Positions 1-12,403 of a DNA stretch of 64,000 nt are shown one piece after another. Origin of the DNA: Auriscalpium vulgare (Eukaryota; Basidiomycota; Agaricomycetes; Russulales; Auriscalpiaceae); contig JAHBBC010000010.1 of the NCBI GenBank assembly GCA_019915015.1, positions 496,001-560,000 on the forward strand. The letters run 5' to 3'. Under the pieces are notes generated by a model. It searched no databases. It worked only from the letters and a program-made list of their open reading frames with translations, and was not told the DNA's origin. The position numbers and the translations under genes are program-made. Every line of letters begins with the position of its first letter. Position 1 is the stretch's first letter.

Positions 1-472
1 AGAGGTCTTAAGGCTGGTAAAAAGCCAATGAAAGCGCAGCAGACTGACCAGTAGGGTCCTCAAACATTTCCATGCTGCTGCTACGTGCTGTGACACAGTG
101 AGGAGAGGAAGGAGCAATATGCAAAGCGCGTACGCGGAGCGACGCGCGTTCGGGCGTCGGGCCAATAATATGCCATCCGGCCTGATGCTGAATGCAGAAG
201 TCCGGCCTGGGGCCAATGCCGCTATCCATTGGCCTCCGGCTGACATGTGATCCGGGCTCAGGCCAATGATCGACTCACCGGCCTCACGCTGACTTTTCGC
301 CAGCCTCAAGCCAATTCTTATCATCCGCTCAGTGCTGACTTTCTCTCATTGGCCTACGCGGCTGTGGAGCGCTGGCGGTGTATATTTAATGGCCAAGCCC
401 CTCTCCCCCCTGCCCCCTAAATGATTAAGAGTAATTGTACTGCCATGCTTGCACTGGCCATTTCCCACCAAG
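1..472 (+). mobile_element. Hairpin-ended element Z-C, partial
   Basis: This is the CAAG end of a Z-type element that runs off the left edge. Its last 110 bases (about 360-472) match the first 110 bases of Z-B at 5531 in inverted orientation, including the TTTCCCACCAAG end. The junction at 472/473 falls inside Z-A: the same Z sequence is uninterrupted at 13421-13440, so Z-C inserted into Z-A. The flanking base is T. Positions 140-360 hold degenerate GGCC/CCGGCC-rich repeats. No gene is seen. Confidence 0.7.
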
Positions 473-914
473 TGATAGTATACATCACTATCTCAATTGA
501 GCTCAGAACCGCCTCCACAGGTTACGATTCCCTTGAATCGTTTCTTATGTAAGCACCAGTCGCGGTTTTTGACCCCCCCTGTAACCTTCATCTTGTCCTC
601 CAAAATGGAAATATGTTCTCATGATCCATTTTCATTTCTAAACACATTTCTACCTCTTCCCTCCTCAAAAGACTCTCGATTCTGTCAGTATTTTGCATTT
701 TGTAGGCTAACTAGGATAGATATGCATATAATTACAGTTGCTCCTAAGTCCGATGAAAATGCTCTATAATTGCCATTTCCGGTAAATAATTCCCACGCTC
801 GATCCCATGACGTCAGTCTCGGATGCACAGCACAAGCGCACTCGGAAACTACGTCATTCCTCTCTACTCCGGCTACTGTACTACCCGGACTTGATTACCA
901 ATCTTTTCAAAATT

Positions 915-991
915 GTTCATAACAGGATTTGAACTGCAAACCTCCAAGTTTTGAAGACTGTAAGATACCACTAGACTACAGAGCCATTGAC
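915..991 (-). other. tRNA-derived segment (SINE-like head) in Y1
   Basis: On the minus strand an A-box-like stretch (TAGTCTAGTGGTAT) and a B-box-like stretch (GTTCAAATCC) have tRNA-like spacing. The acceptor stem does not pair, so this is not a working tRNA gene. The related copy is at 43047 in Y2. It may be a SINE head or an internal Pol III promoter. Confidence 0.5.
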
Positions 992-1132
992 AATAAATAC
1001 ATCAATACGTATCCTATAGACTATTCCTGTAGGCTTTTGAAAGCCTCTAAGTCTGTTACCTCATTCGTGCATCCAGAAATTATGTCATGTCTGAGCTCTA
1101 GCCAACGTACTACCTAGAGTAAAATACATATA

Positions 1133-1617
1133 CTGTACCATTACGGAGATAGGCTTGCAGGGGTACAGCCGTGACCGAAAATTCCACATGCTCGTTTGGC
1201 TCGAAGTGCTTGCAGGACCGCATGAGAAAAAAAATGCTCGAGCCACCTTGAGCTTGGGCAGTACTGACTAGCAGTAGGAGTCTTGATGTGAGATTGCATG
1301 CCACTACTGGAACAATCTGATGATGGTAGGTGTCATGATACCCCTCAGAGACCCGACAATGATGGGTGTGAGAAGGTGAGGTGAACCGAGGGGCAGGCTG
1401 GGCAGCAATAAAATGACAGAAAATTGCGATAGCAGATTATCTGAAGCCACAAAATGCACACTTTAGTCTTCCACATCCTTATGACCAGAAAAATGGCAGT
1501 ACCGGACTTTTGGTTGCTGTGCTCGCTCTCGCCTGTGACCTGTGACCAAGTGCTCCATATGCTCTGCTCGCGGGCCCCTGTGACCTGTGACCCGAGCCTC
1601 TCTCCGTAATGGTACAG
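1133..1617. mobile_element. MITE with TA target duplication
   Basis: This 485-bp element is bounded by inverted repeats beginning CTGTACCATTACGGAGA; about 21 of the first 23 bases match. TA flanks both sides (1131-1132 and 1618-1619). The related site in Y2 (about 42893-42900) has one TA and no insert, which confirms the boundaries. TA duplication points to a Tc1/mariner-mobilised element. It encodes no protein. Positions 1530-1600 carry two copies of a CCTGTGACCTGTGACC-like motif. Confidence 0.85.
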
Positions 1618-2248
1618 TAAGTGTTTCTATTAGAAATTGAACTGCAGACCGTGCCCTTGATCAATACCTGGCGGCCTGCGCGAGCTTGCGAGCGAGGCCG
1701 GCCAGGTATTGATTGAGGCATGGTTGGTCCATGTTTCACGGAGCAATGCCCAATGTTGCTGAGCAAGTTCTTGCACAGCGATGATGGGCACCCACATGTG
1801 GTAGGGTGTACTAAGATTGACTACATGATGATATTTACAAACCATTAGAAATGGAATCGTACCTGCCGTGCTTAGCACCGGCCCACTACCAGCAAGTGCA
1901 GTAGAAGCTGAGATACGCGTTGTCAATGTCGTGTGACGCGTCAGCACGACAGCAACGACGCGTCACATGTCGTGGGAAGCAGCGGCGATGTGTAAGTGTC
2001 AGAGTTAAGAGCGGAGCCACGGCACCCGGTGGCGCCACTACCCACAGGTCGAGGACCTCTGAACTCTTTTTTTTTGGCGATTCTCATCCATTTTGCAAAT
2101 CACAATAATTGTAGCTTTATATATATATATATATATTGTCCCAAAACACCAAAGAAGGGGAAAGAAATTGATGCAAAGAGCAAACTGTCTTGAGGGCAGG
2201 AGAAGATGAAATGTCAACAACTACTGTGCATATCCTACCAAGCTAAAT

Positions 2249-2330
2249 GGCCTTGTAGTGTAGTGGTCAATACTGTTGGTTGATATAAATGACCAACAGG
2301 TTGTAGGTTCAATTACCCCTCTGTGCGACT
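2249..2330 (+). other. tRNA-derived segment in Z-A
   Basis: It has an A-box-like TAGTGTAGTGGTCAATAC, a short anticodon-arm-like stem (TTGGT/ACCAA) and a B-box-like GGTTCAATT, and ends in TTTTT, a Pol III terminator. The acceptor arm does not pair, so a functional tRNA is unlikely. The near copy in Z-B is at 13824. It could be the head of a SINE or a Pol III-transcribed element RNA. Confidence 0.55.
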
Positions 2331-2570
2331 TTTTAATAATATAAATATTCAGCCCGGGTATTGTAGTAGCCGGGTTTGTGCACCATGACACGTTTAAACT
2401 TGCACACAGTTGAAAGTGCCGGTTGATGCGTCATAGTGCGTGTTTGGCCTACCCGTGGGAATTCTTACCCAAAATGGAAACTGTACAGTATTGTTCGCTG
2501 ACTCGAGAACAATCACCGCGTTTTACCACCGGCTGCGGAGGGGTCGGTGATCTACGGATAGTGTTGCTGA

Positions 2571-3759
2571 CTTGCTGGGAGTGGGCCGATGCTTAGCACG
2601 GCAATACGATTCCACGTTGAATACGCTCCAAATGGACCAAACACATGTCAACATGAGAGTCCGAGTTGAATCCAGTAGTAAGTATGAGCAATGACCTACA
2701 GCACTCGACAACGTGCTACCTCCAGAATTGCGGGCACGGCAGATGTATAGGACACACTGTGGAGGTGGGCAAGGAAAATATTGTTGGATATATCACGTGA
2801 GCAAGCTCAAGGCCATGTCGGCAACTTCCGGGTACTATACAGTTCGTACGAATCTTATGTTGCATACATGTAGCTGGCTCTTAGTGTACACTGTTATCAG
2901 CCTTTTACCTCTCTCGTCGTGCTTCGAGTGCGTTGCACCCTCTTCTTGTAGATCATGTGGACCCAATTTCCCCAACAAATATGACGTCACTCCGGTCACT
3001 AAACTGTCGGTTAGTTACCGGAGTGATGTCATAAGTTGCACTACGAGGAAATGCACTTACGAGGCATATAGATAACAGCCCAGTTGGGGTGTTGCTTAAT
3101 GTGTGGATGTTGTCTGCAGTGCAAGAGTGTCAGAGTGAGCAGAGTACTGATGTTGCTGAAGGTGTGCTAGCGCTGTGTGAGTATTGTGACTTGTCATAAG
3201 ATATAGATAAATGGTGATGACAGGCAACGTAAGTAGGTGACACGCTAGGGATGGCATGCACCGAGAGCAGGTTGGGGTTCGGCTGGGGGGTGTGGTGGCA
3301 GGTATCACGCCATGCAGGGCGCGCGTAGCTGCACTGGTGGACGGCACTGCGCATTGTTGGGTGGCACCTGGTGATGGCCTGTGGTCCAGGGCAGCACTGC
3401 TAGATGCTAAACAATATTTGTCACCAACACTTGAGCTCAATGCGATGACATCATTTCGGCTTTTAAATACACTTTAATACCCGGAATGATGTCATTGTGT
3501 TTTCCTACTGACTGTGCACTGTTTGATGTTCAATCCTGGCAATATGATCACTGTGCGCATTGTATGGTCTCAGTAATGTTTCATAGGCAACAATACATGT
3601 GTACAGTGTATCATCCTTTGAAGCCAGTGAGGGGGCTGAAAGCGCGAGTGAACAAAGCCTGGGAGTGAATTTCCAAAAAAGGCGACACAGACTGTCGTTG
3701 CATGGGTCAGAAAAATGCTGGATGTAGATGACATAAGCAACGATTCAAAGGAATCGTAA
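2571..3759 (-). mobile_element. Hairpin-ended element X1
   Basis: It is bounded by CTTGCTGGGAGTGGGCC on the left and AACGATTCAAAGGAATCGTAA on the right. It interrupts CACTA-A between GCTGA and CAGAT. The matching uninterrupted place in CACTA-B is 6020/6021, so no bases were duplicated. It is an inverted match to X2 over its length. It contains CRE-like hairpins at 2981-3033 and 3444-3495, and a stretch near 2790-2930 that resembles the LTR of the TRIM at 40758. No gene is seen. Confidence 0.85.
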
Positions 3760-6532
3760 CAGATGCGCCCGAACGTCGTGATAAGTAGGCTACGTCATGC
3801 CTGGGCTAGGATAAAGAGAATGACAATATCCTGAGGCCTCCGATGCTCGGAATGTCTCCTGGCCACATGGCATGTCGGAGTTGGGTTCAGACACCTGCGC
3901 AGAGCTCGATCAAGACCCTCGCAACATTGATTACGCAGACATGTCCGTACATGATTTAGGTCTGCTAACACAGCTGCTTGTGTGCTCATCCATGTCGCCT
4001 ACACTGAGCTACAGACACTTATGTTCTCTATGCTGCACCATGCTTACAGCACCTCCGGCGCACGCTGTACAGGTCATATAGCTTTGGATTGAATCAGGCA
4101 CTGCTAGCTAGGTAGCAACAAACATGATCGAGCTTGTCGGCATCATGCCATACCAAATTACACCGGATCTCCACCGGGACCATCAAATAAACCTGCGAGC
4201 ATCGTGTTATCATCCCGAGCGCCTTGCTCTCGAGCAACGTCAACGACTTACCTCCTCCATGTCCGACTTTCCCAACCCAGGCCCGCAAGGTACTCCTTAT
4301 GCGCAAGCAGACAACCACCCGCTCGCTGGGTGGTCTCCACAAGCCATCGCGGCTTTGATGAGCCATTTTCATCTGCCGCCTGCCGGCGCAACAACAGCGT
4401 CCACCGTCGACACGTCAATCCAGCCGAATCTCGCCCTGGTTGCAGACATGCAATCCCTCGCCCAGCGGGTTACTGCTGTTGAGTCCGAGCTTGCGCAGCT
4501 CAAGAGGGTACACTCCGAGGACGGCACCCAGGATGTCAATGACACCACGCGACGCAAAAGGGCGAAGTCGTCGCGGACCAAGGGTGCGGGGCCGGACAGG
4601 ATCCTCAGCGGTGCCAAGGAAAATTTGACGGCTGAGCAGGTGACCGTTCGAAATGAATTGAAGGTGCGCCCGCTGCTGGAGAACCTAGGCAACGTAACTC
4701 ACAAAGAATGAGTAGGGGCACGTGAAGAATCAGCTGATGCTACTTACCGGCATCCAACGCAACAGCACCACAAAGCCCAAGGAAAGCGACAACAGCAACA
4801 GCGACTCGGATGTCGAGCTCCCAGCATCCGATGACGAGGCAACGGAGAAGCTCCTCCGTTTCGACTTTACCCAGGACGTGACGGCGGTGGCAAATGAATT
4901 GATCATCCAGCGAGCGGCGGACATTGTTTGGAAAGAGCAGACAGTCAGTCTTCTCGTCTCTGTAATCCGCGAGCCCTGTGCTTATTTTATCGGTGCAGGA
5001 CAAGGCTGTATGCATGTTGACGCACAAGGATATTCTGTTCACGCTGAAGGACCTGGTGGCGTTCGGAAAGGACGACTACCGCAAGTGGCGCCGCAAGCGC
5101 AATACCGCGAGTGACCCCGTTCGTGCGAAGAAGCTTGCGAAGAAGCTGGCCATGAATCGGCGTGCACAGCGCCAGAAGGCTGTACGTTGCTATGTTGTAC
5201 TGTGATGATGATCCTATATAATGACATGCCTCCTTTCAGCTCCAAGAAGATCGTGAAAAGGTTCTAGCCGCCTACCAAGACAAGCACCAGAAGGACGTCG
5301 CTGCTGTTCTCGAGGAAGCTGCATGGATGTCCGACGAGTTGTCAGGGCTGGACACTGACAACGAAGCCAAACGATGCACTCACCGGAATGAGCTTGCTGC
5401 AGCGGCACGGCTCTCGAAGGAGGACAAGGATGAAGGGGTGCCTATCTGGGAAGTCCGCCGGCCAGCCTACAGAACGGAGGAGGCACGTCATCTCATGTGC
5501 ATCATTTGTTGCTAGATCTCACGTACTAAACTTGGTGGGAAATGGCCAGTGCAAGCATGGCAGTACAATTACTCTTAATCATTTAGGGGGCAGGGGGGAG
5601 AGGGGCTTGGCCATTAAATATACCCAAGCAAAATTGCTGACAGTCTAGGCTTGGGGATTGTCTCTATCACTGGGTGGTAGCTCAACATCCTGCATGCTCC
5701 AATGCACTAGGTGATCGGAGGTGAGTGTTGCAATGTTGTGACATTGTGATTATTCTTCCGGTAAGAATGCTCCGGAATGGTGGTCAGAATCCTGAGGCAA
5801 TAATCGGGACATTGATAAAAATACAAAACAATCGGGATCAGAACGATGCAGTGTGAGTACAAGAACTGAGGTGAACAATGGTCAGAGGACAGTGGTGCGA
5901 CTGCAGAGGAATACAGATGTCACAGTGACTGGAGTGGCATCGTGCATACATTCTGATGACAATCACCGCGTTTTACGACCGGCTGCGGAGGGTTTGGTAA
6001 TCTACGGATAGTGTAGCTGACAGATCTGTACGAACGTTGTGATATGTAGGCTAAATTATGCCTTGGGATAGCTGAGGATACTGGTAATAACCTAACATCT
6101 CCGACGTTCGGAATGTCTCCTGGCAATATGGGGTGTCGGAGTTAGGCTTATACACTTGCACAGAGCTCGATCATAACCCTGGCAACGTTGATTAGCCAGA
6201 CATGTTCACGCATGATGTATGCTTGCTCGCACAGCTGCTCTCGTGTTCATTATGTCGGCTATCCTGAGCTACTTACACTCATGTTACTTGAGCTGCACAA
6301 TGCTCACTGCTCCACCTCCCCCGTATGCTGGAAAGGTCACATAGCCTAAGATTAAGTCGAGCACTAGCTTGGTAGCAACAGGTATGATCGATCGAGTGTC
6401 CATATGCCCCCATCATTCCATGCCATATTGTACTGATCTCCGTCCGGCATCGGGACCGTCCAAAACATCCTGCGAGTAGTGTGTTATCATCCTGTCCTCA
6501 TTCTCAAGCCACGTCGAAGACTTACCTCCTCC

Positions 6533-8102
6533 ATGCCCAACTTTCCGAATCCCGGCCCTCAAGGCCCTCCGTTCCCGCAGCCAGACAACCACCCGCTCGC
6601 TGGGTGGTCTCCGCAAGCCATTGCGGCTTTGATGAGCCATCTGGCTCTTCCACCGGCCGCCAGCGCGACTGCAACGCCGGCTGACGACACCGTAATCCAG
6701 CCAGATCTTGCTCTGGTAGCGGACATACAGTCCCTTTCTCAGCGGCTCACCGCCGTCGAGTCAGAAATCGCGCAGCTAAAGAGGGCACACTCCGAGGACG
6801 CCGCCCACGACGGTGCTGACGGCAATGATGAGGCGCGGAGTAAAAGGGCGAAGAGAGTGCGGACCAAGGGCAGGGCTCCGGATAGGATTCTGAGCGGGGC
6901 CAAGGAGAATCTAACGGCTGAGCAGATCACCGTTCGGGCTGAGTTGAAGGTGCGCTCGTTGCTCAAGGAACTATGCAACACACTCACTAAGGATGAGTAG
7001 GCACTGGTCAAGACACAGCTCATGCTACTTACCGGCATCCAACGTAACGGCACTGGCGTGAAGCCCGACGACGACAACGGCAGTGACAGCGAATCAGATG
7101 TCGAACTTCCTGCATCCGATGACGAGGATACCGCAGAGAAGAAGCTCCTCCGCTTTGACTTCTCGCAGGATGTGACGGCTATGGCGAACGAGCTGGTCAT
7201 CCAGCGGGCAGCTGATATTGTCTGGAGAGAGCAGACTGAGACGGTTCGTCCTCTGCTACCCCCTATCCACGCGGCCTGTGCTTATGTCATTGAGAATAGG
7301 ACAAGGAATCGTGCACTTTGACGCACAAGAGTGTCGCGTTCACGCTAAAGGATCTGGTGGCGTTCGGAAAAGACAACTACCGTGAGTGGCGCCGCCAGCG
7401 CAACACCGCAAGTGACCCCGTTCGTGCAAAGAAGCGTGCCTTGAAGAAAGCGATGAACCGGCGCGCGCAGCGCCAAAAGGCCGTGAGTTGACGTGATTGT
7501 GCTGTAGCGAGCATCACCTTAATTAACATGCATATCATCTTTAGCTCCAGGAAGATCGTGCAAAGGTGCTCGCGGCCTACCTGGTCAAGCATAAGAAGAA
7601 TGTGGCCGCTGTTCTTGAGGAGGCCGCCTGGATGTCCGATGAGTTGTCAGGGCTGGACACAGATGATGAAGGCAAGCGACGCACTCACCGCGATGAGATT
7701 TCTGCGGCGGCACGGCTCTCAAAAGAGGAGAAGGATGACCGCGTGCCCGTCTGGGAAGTCCGCAGGCCCGCCTACAGGACCCAGGAGGTATGTGTCGATG
7801 TCATCTGCATTTCTAGTTGTCCGACTGATCTCTTGACATACTGAAATGGGCAGGTCAATGACATCATTGACGAGCTCGACACCCTTCGCCGTGAGCAGCG
7901 CAAGACGAACGGCAAGGCACGGCGCATCACAACCAAACGCGTGAACCTCGGTCGTCTCACGCAGAATCCCCCTGCGGTGCCCGTCTATCCGTTCATGTTA
8001 GACACGGAATGGTTGAAGACTTACATGGCCGCGCACCCGGGTGCTTACCTCTTTGCGAAGCCGGAGGACCCTGAGGAATTCAGTGCGGAGCGTAATGCCT
8101 AG
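6533..8102 (+). CDS. CACTA tnp1-like accessory protein, copy B
   Basis: Five exons: 6533-6949, 7019-about 7246, 7300-7482, 7545-7787 and 7854-8102. Exons 3, 4 and 5 have exactly the lengths found in copy A (183, 243, 249 nt), which supports the model. The product is about 440 residues: Pro-rich start (MPNFPNPGPQG), a heptad-like helix, a basic KRAKRVRTKGR patch, an acidic Asp/Ser region and a basic R/K-rich centre. No enzyme domain is recognised. By position and charge it may be the DNA-binding partner of Tnp2 (inference). The exon 2 donor is not where copy A has it (GT became GA); a GT nine bases on keeps the frame. It ends tail to tail with tnp2, overlapping by about 20 bases. Confidence 0.7.
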
Positions 8103-11100
8103 TTGAGCACGTAGACAAGTAGGCCCGGACATTCAGATGGGGACATCCTGTCCGAGTCCCGGGTTTTGTTAGCAACCATCCGTGAATAAATATAGGCTCT
8201 CGTACGCGAGTGAGCCCTATCGTGATCCAGAGTGGTGTTCCCTCGGATGCTTCGTCTTCATCGTCGTCGTCTTCGTCGTCATGGTCCTGCGTGCGGGGAG
8301 AGTACCGGTAGATGGTGACGCGACATGCTTGGGAGACAATTGAGGTTACAGGTACGTATTCGGCAGGGCCGTCATCTTCCCTGGTGAGAAAGCGGCCATG
8401 CTCCCAGAAGTCAACTTCGAGCTCGGGGCTACGTCGTGCATCAGTATACATCAAATATGCATTACAAGAGCTCACTAAGGATCCCAGTGACTTGTTGGCG
8501 CGTCATGTAAAGGTCGAAACCAGGCCATACGAACAAGTGTCGTGTCTACTTCGACATCCCTTTGACGATGAGTAACAATGCCAAGGACCTGTCCAACAGA
8601 GATAACACCGTTGATATTAACTTGCACAATCGAGTTCGGTGCGTTGGTCATTGACGACGACGGCGTGACTCGTCGTCCTTCCAGGATGACATACTCATGA
8701 AATTTTGCCTGGGAGTACAGAAAGTTAGCATGCCGAGGCGCATCAGCGTCGCTGGGGTCGCAAATTCGTGCATCGGGGTGCATGGTTGAATAATATTCTA
8801 AGAGGCCGCGTTGCTCTTGTCGGTTGAGAACTTGCTGCCTATATGGTCCGGCTGAAAAACGTGTGCTCACTTCGACAACAGTGTACGGCCGTCAGTATGA
8901 TTATATGAGCAACGGTAAAGGTGTACTTACATTCCATAATGTGGCCTTCAACTTGTTGCGCAAGCGCCGCAACTGTTCCGCGGTTGTCGCCGTCGCTGGC
9001 CAGGATGAGCTTGATGGAGTCGAGGAGGCACTCGTCTTGCGTGCTCAGGTTGCCGCCGCCATTTTCAAGAGTGCTCGACCGGATAGAACTCAGCTAGGAT
9101 ATAAATAAGTCAGTGGATAGAGAGCAACTGCGCCAAGTACACGTGCCATCTGGCGCAAGGTTGCATCGCGCATGAAAGCCCGCATGAAAGTAACCTCTAT
9201 TTCGCCTCCGCTGTGGTTGTTGGTTGAATAGCTCTTCAAGACTTTATTCAGACGTTCAAATATAAACGTCCAAAAGCCGTAGACTGGGCCGTAGTCACGA
9301 AGTTGATCGAAAATGTGAGTTACCCAGTGGTGATTAGGCTTGATGTCGTCAGGATGACGCTGTTCCGGTTGCCGTCAGTCAAGTATACATCTAGAAGCAA
9401 CGGCACATACCTCAAAGAACCCATAGAGGTAGTCTTGGAGAAGCTCGCGGGCATGTGGTATGTCATTGTCCCATATGGTACGCCCGAGAATGACCTTCAA
9501 AAATGCGGCAAGCTGGAGAAAATTGTCATCATCGCCGTGTAGCATACGCTGCCGCGGCACCGGCTCGGCAACCATGTCGCCCTCTTTTGCCCTGCCCGAT
9601 GCGATGCGTCGCAGACGTGCATCCTCACGCTTGCGCCATGCTTCGACCTTCTTCTTGTTGTCGGCTACGGCAGCGGGGTACCACTCATCCCATATAAAAG
9701 GAATCTGGACGAATGACACCGTTAAGAACATGGGTTGAATATTATGATGCTAGTCACCTACGACAAGCGGGCCATACACTGTGGCCATGCCCTTCCACTC
9801 GTCGGCGCTGAGTGAGCCGCCAGCTGGGTAGCCGACCTGTTGAGGAAGACGCGCGACCCAGCCCGGCATCTCGAACGCGCGTAGGTAGTTGTGTATTTGA
9901 TCTAGTTCTCGCGCAACTTTGGGTGTTCGCTCACGAAGCGCCTTCGTTTGCACCCAGCTGTTGTACCAATGCGTCTTCACAATACCTATACAACAGGTTG
10001 TTAGCGCAGTCGATAAGTGGGACACAACAGAACACGGACCAAGTAGGATGTTGTGCATCGGATCAAAGACCGTCATCCGGACGGGATCAAAGTACGGCAG
10101 GCGAGACAGCTCGAAGTACCGTGCCGAGTGCTGTTTGAAGAATGCCTCCCTTTCCTTTGGATCATCGTCAATTTCTGCGTAAGCGGCTGCCTTTTCCCGG
10201 TGGTCTTGGCCGCTACGAGGTTGAAAGCCTATACACCACATGGTGAGATGAGATTGCTGACACAATACGCAGCAGATAATACCGTCAATCCGCACGCCTG
10301 CACGTGTGCGAAGATCCTTGTGCGCAATGTGACACCGTGAACAGAACCCTTCCTCCTTCCGATGATCACCGAACCCACACACGCGGCACATCGCAGGGTG
10401 GTCGCAACACACCGCAACGAGAATGACTCGAATGCGACGACCTGTCATAGAGTGAGACAGCTGTCCTTAGCCCAGATATAGGGAACATTTACCGGCAGGG
10501 TAGAGCGGTGTCTTGATGAATATTCCCTCGTCGTACAGCTTCAAGAGATCTGTCACGTAGTTTGCCATGAAGAGTTGAAGCTCGTCCGATGTAAACTCCT
10601 TGGGTCCCGGCGTGAGCCCGTACAGTTGAAGATTTCGCGGTCGGTATTTCAGGTGCGTCGGTAGGTTGGCAATTGCGCTGGAAAGTGCACCAGAGCTGTG
10701 CGAGCCAGATTGCTGACTGCGTTCATATCCGAAGCTGACCGCATCACGTCAGCAATTGGCACAGTTGACAAACCGTTGACGAGCACGCACCCGTCAAAAC
10801 CCAGTGTGATGCCGATGCGTAGTTCATCTTCGTGAGGCCGTCCGCCGGTGTTGTCGAAGAAAGGTCTACCGTCGGGGCCGGGGAGCGTATTCCAGATCTC
10901 GCCATCTTGGATGCACGACTTCTTACCAGCCGTCTGTACGCGGTGTCTCCACTCGTCGCACAACTTCTCGTTGTCATCTTGCCAGAGGAAACGGACGAGA
11001 CTGCTCGAGAGAGGGTTCTGCGGGCACTGCAGTTTGGGCGTCGCGCGGGTCTTAGCTTGTTTTCTCTGACCTTGGGGCCCAGTACCCGCCGCCGGGACTG

Positions 11101-12403
11101 CCGGCACGATGTTGAACAGAGGTTCACCGCAGTAAGAACACCGCGCAGTCGTCGACACGTCGGGGGGGAAGATGCGGTGGCACTTTTCGCAAACAGGATG
11201 TATTTGAAATATGTCGACAAGGCCTAACCGACGAAATGTTGTCGTTAGAGTTTCGGGAACCTTGTCTTCGCGCTGGAGAGCTCCGAGCGCCACAAAAATA
11301 AGCCTGAGGATCTTGAGGATGAGAATGCAGCCAAGATGGGGCAGATGGTAGTGAACATGAAGCCAGGACGTGAGTAGAAGGATGATACGCCAGAACCAAT
11401 GAGGGGATGCTTCGACTAGAACATCTTGCGCGAGAGGCGGTGTGGGGCAGTCGAAGATCATCTCGCCTTCTGCAGGAATAGTCAGTGAGCTAGACATACG
11501 AGAGGAATTGACGGTGGCGTACCGTTTGCACCGTTGCCATGGAAGTCGTCTTCCACAACTTCTCGGGTCTCGCCAACGTGCATAGTCTGGGTTGACGCGC
11601 CAGGTTCGAGAGCCTGAGGCTCTGGGGATGCTGGAATGTTGTCGTCAAGTAGCGGTGCGGTCTCGTGGTCGAGTAGCGGCGTCACAGTCTCGTTGTTTTG
11701 AAGTAGCGGTGTCTCCTCGTTGAATAGCGGCATCTCGTTGTCTGAGTGCCGAGTGAGTGCCACAGCTAATCTCTACAAGTGATTAGAACATACCAGCATA
11801 GTCTTCCGAGTCCATCACAACATCGTCAGCATCCGAGGGCAATGGGCTGAGTCCCCGAAGGTACGGACTCGAATCTGCCCGTGCAGACACGCATCCATCA
11901 GAAACCGGCGACTCTTCGAGCTGTTCACACTAACAAACATACTTAAGTCTTCTCTGGACACCATGAAGCTGACCAAATGACTCACAAGGGATCTAGGTGT
12001 CGAGAACTGTACTGGATGCAGAGCATCGACGGCGACGACGCTCGCTTTTGATGGTTGAGCGTCAACACCGGCCGCTTTTGAGCTGCCACGTTCCATGCTG
12101 TCCGAAGCGCTCGCCGGAGCGCTCAATGCGGCCTTGAAGCGTATCGTGTCTTCCACTCGTACTGCCCGCGTCTTGCTGGTTGACTGCGCACGGAGTAGGC
12201 TCAATGCCGCCTTCTTGGCGTGCTCTTCCCGGGTGTATGCAGGAACTATGGCGCCCAGGCATTTCGAGCACGGGCAAGGGACCTTTCTTTTGCGAGATTG
12301 ATACTGTTACAGTGTTACACATCTAGGTGAGGCGCTGCTCAGTTGCCGTTGCCCGCTCTACACTCACCGGGGTCGTCTTAGTACGTTCCTTACCCTTGTG
12401 CAT
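8080..12403 (-). CDS. tnp2: Tnp2-family CACTA transposase, copy B
   Basis: Multi-exon gene starting at the ATG of MHKGKERTK (12403). Main exon blocks are about 12320-11990, 11760-11480, 11490-10740, 10690-10490, 10450-10220, 10210-10090, 10080-10035, 9985-9770, 9700-9420 and 9350-8080. Recognisable parts in order are a Cys-rich N-terminal motif (CPC-x2-C), a CEKCHRI/YCGEPL zinc-ribbon-like block, the segment FGFDGCVLVNG, a Cys/His block (CRVCGFGDHRKEEGFCSRC) and the DPMHNILLG motif typical of Tnp2 transposases. It ends with an acidic Asp/Glu run near 8240-8290. It should cut at the CAC ends and rejoin them. Exon edges are approximate. Confidence 0.8.

Larger units (their letters stand above)
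522..1896 (+). mobile_element. Hairpin-ended element Y1
   Basis: It starts TTACGATTCCCTTGAATCGT (a hairpin) and ends with a second hairpin (GCCGTGCTTAGCACCGGC) plus a short tail ending CAAG. Its host is Z-A. The uninterrupted site in Z-B at 13474-13480 shows that nothing was duplicated on insertion; the base after CAAG is T. It is the inverted relative of Y2 (40243-43518). It contains a tRNA-like segment, a long hairpin at about 1650-1730 and a MITE at 1133. No coding sequence is supported. Confidence 0.75.

Noticed and set aside
2249..2330. A genuine tRNA gene (also considered at 13824, 43047 and 915)
   Set aside because: A and B boxes are present, but the acceptor stem does not pair and the anticodon loop is the wrong size; all copies lie in repeated elements.
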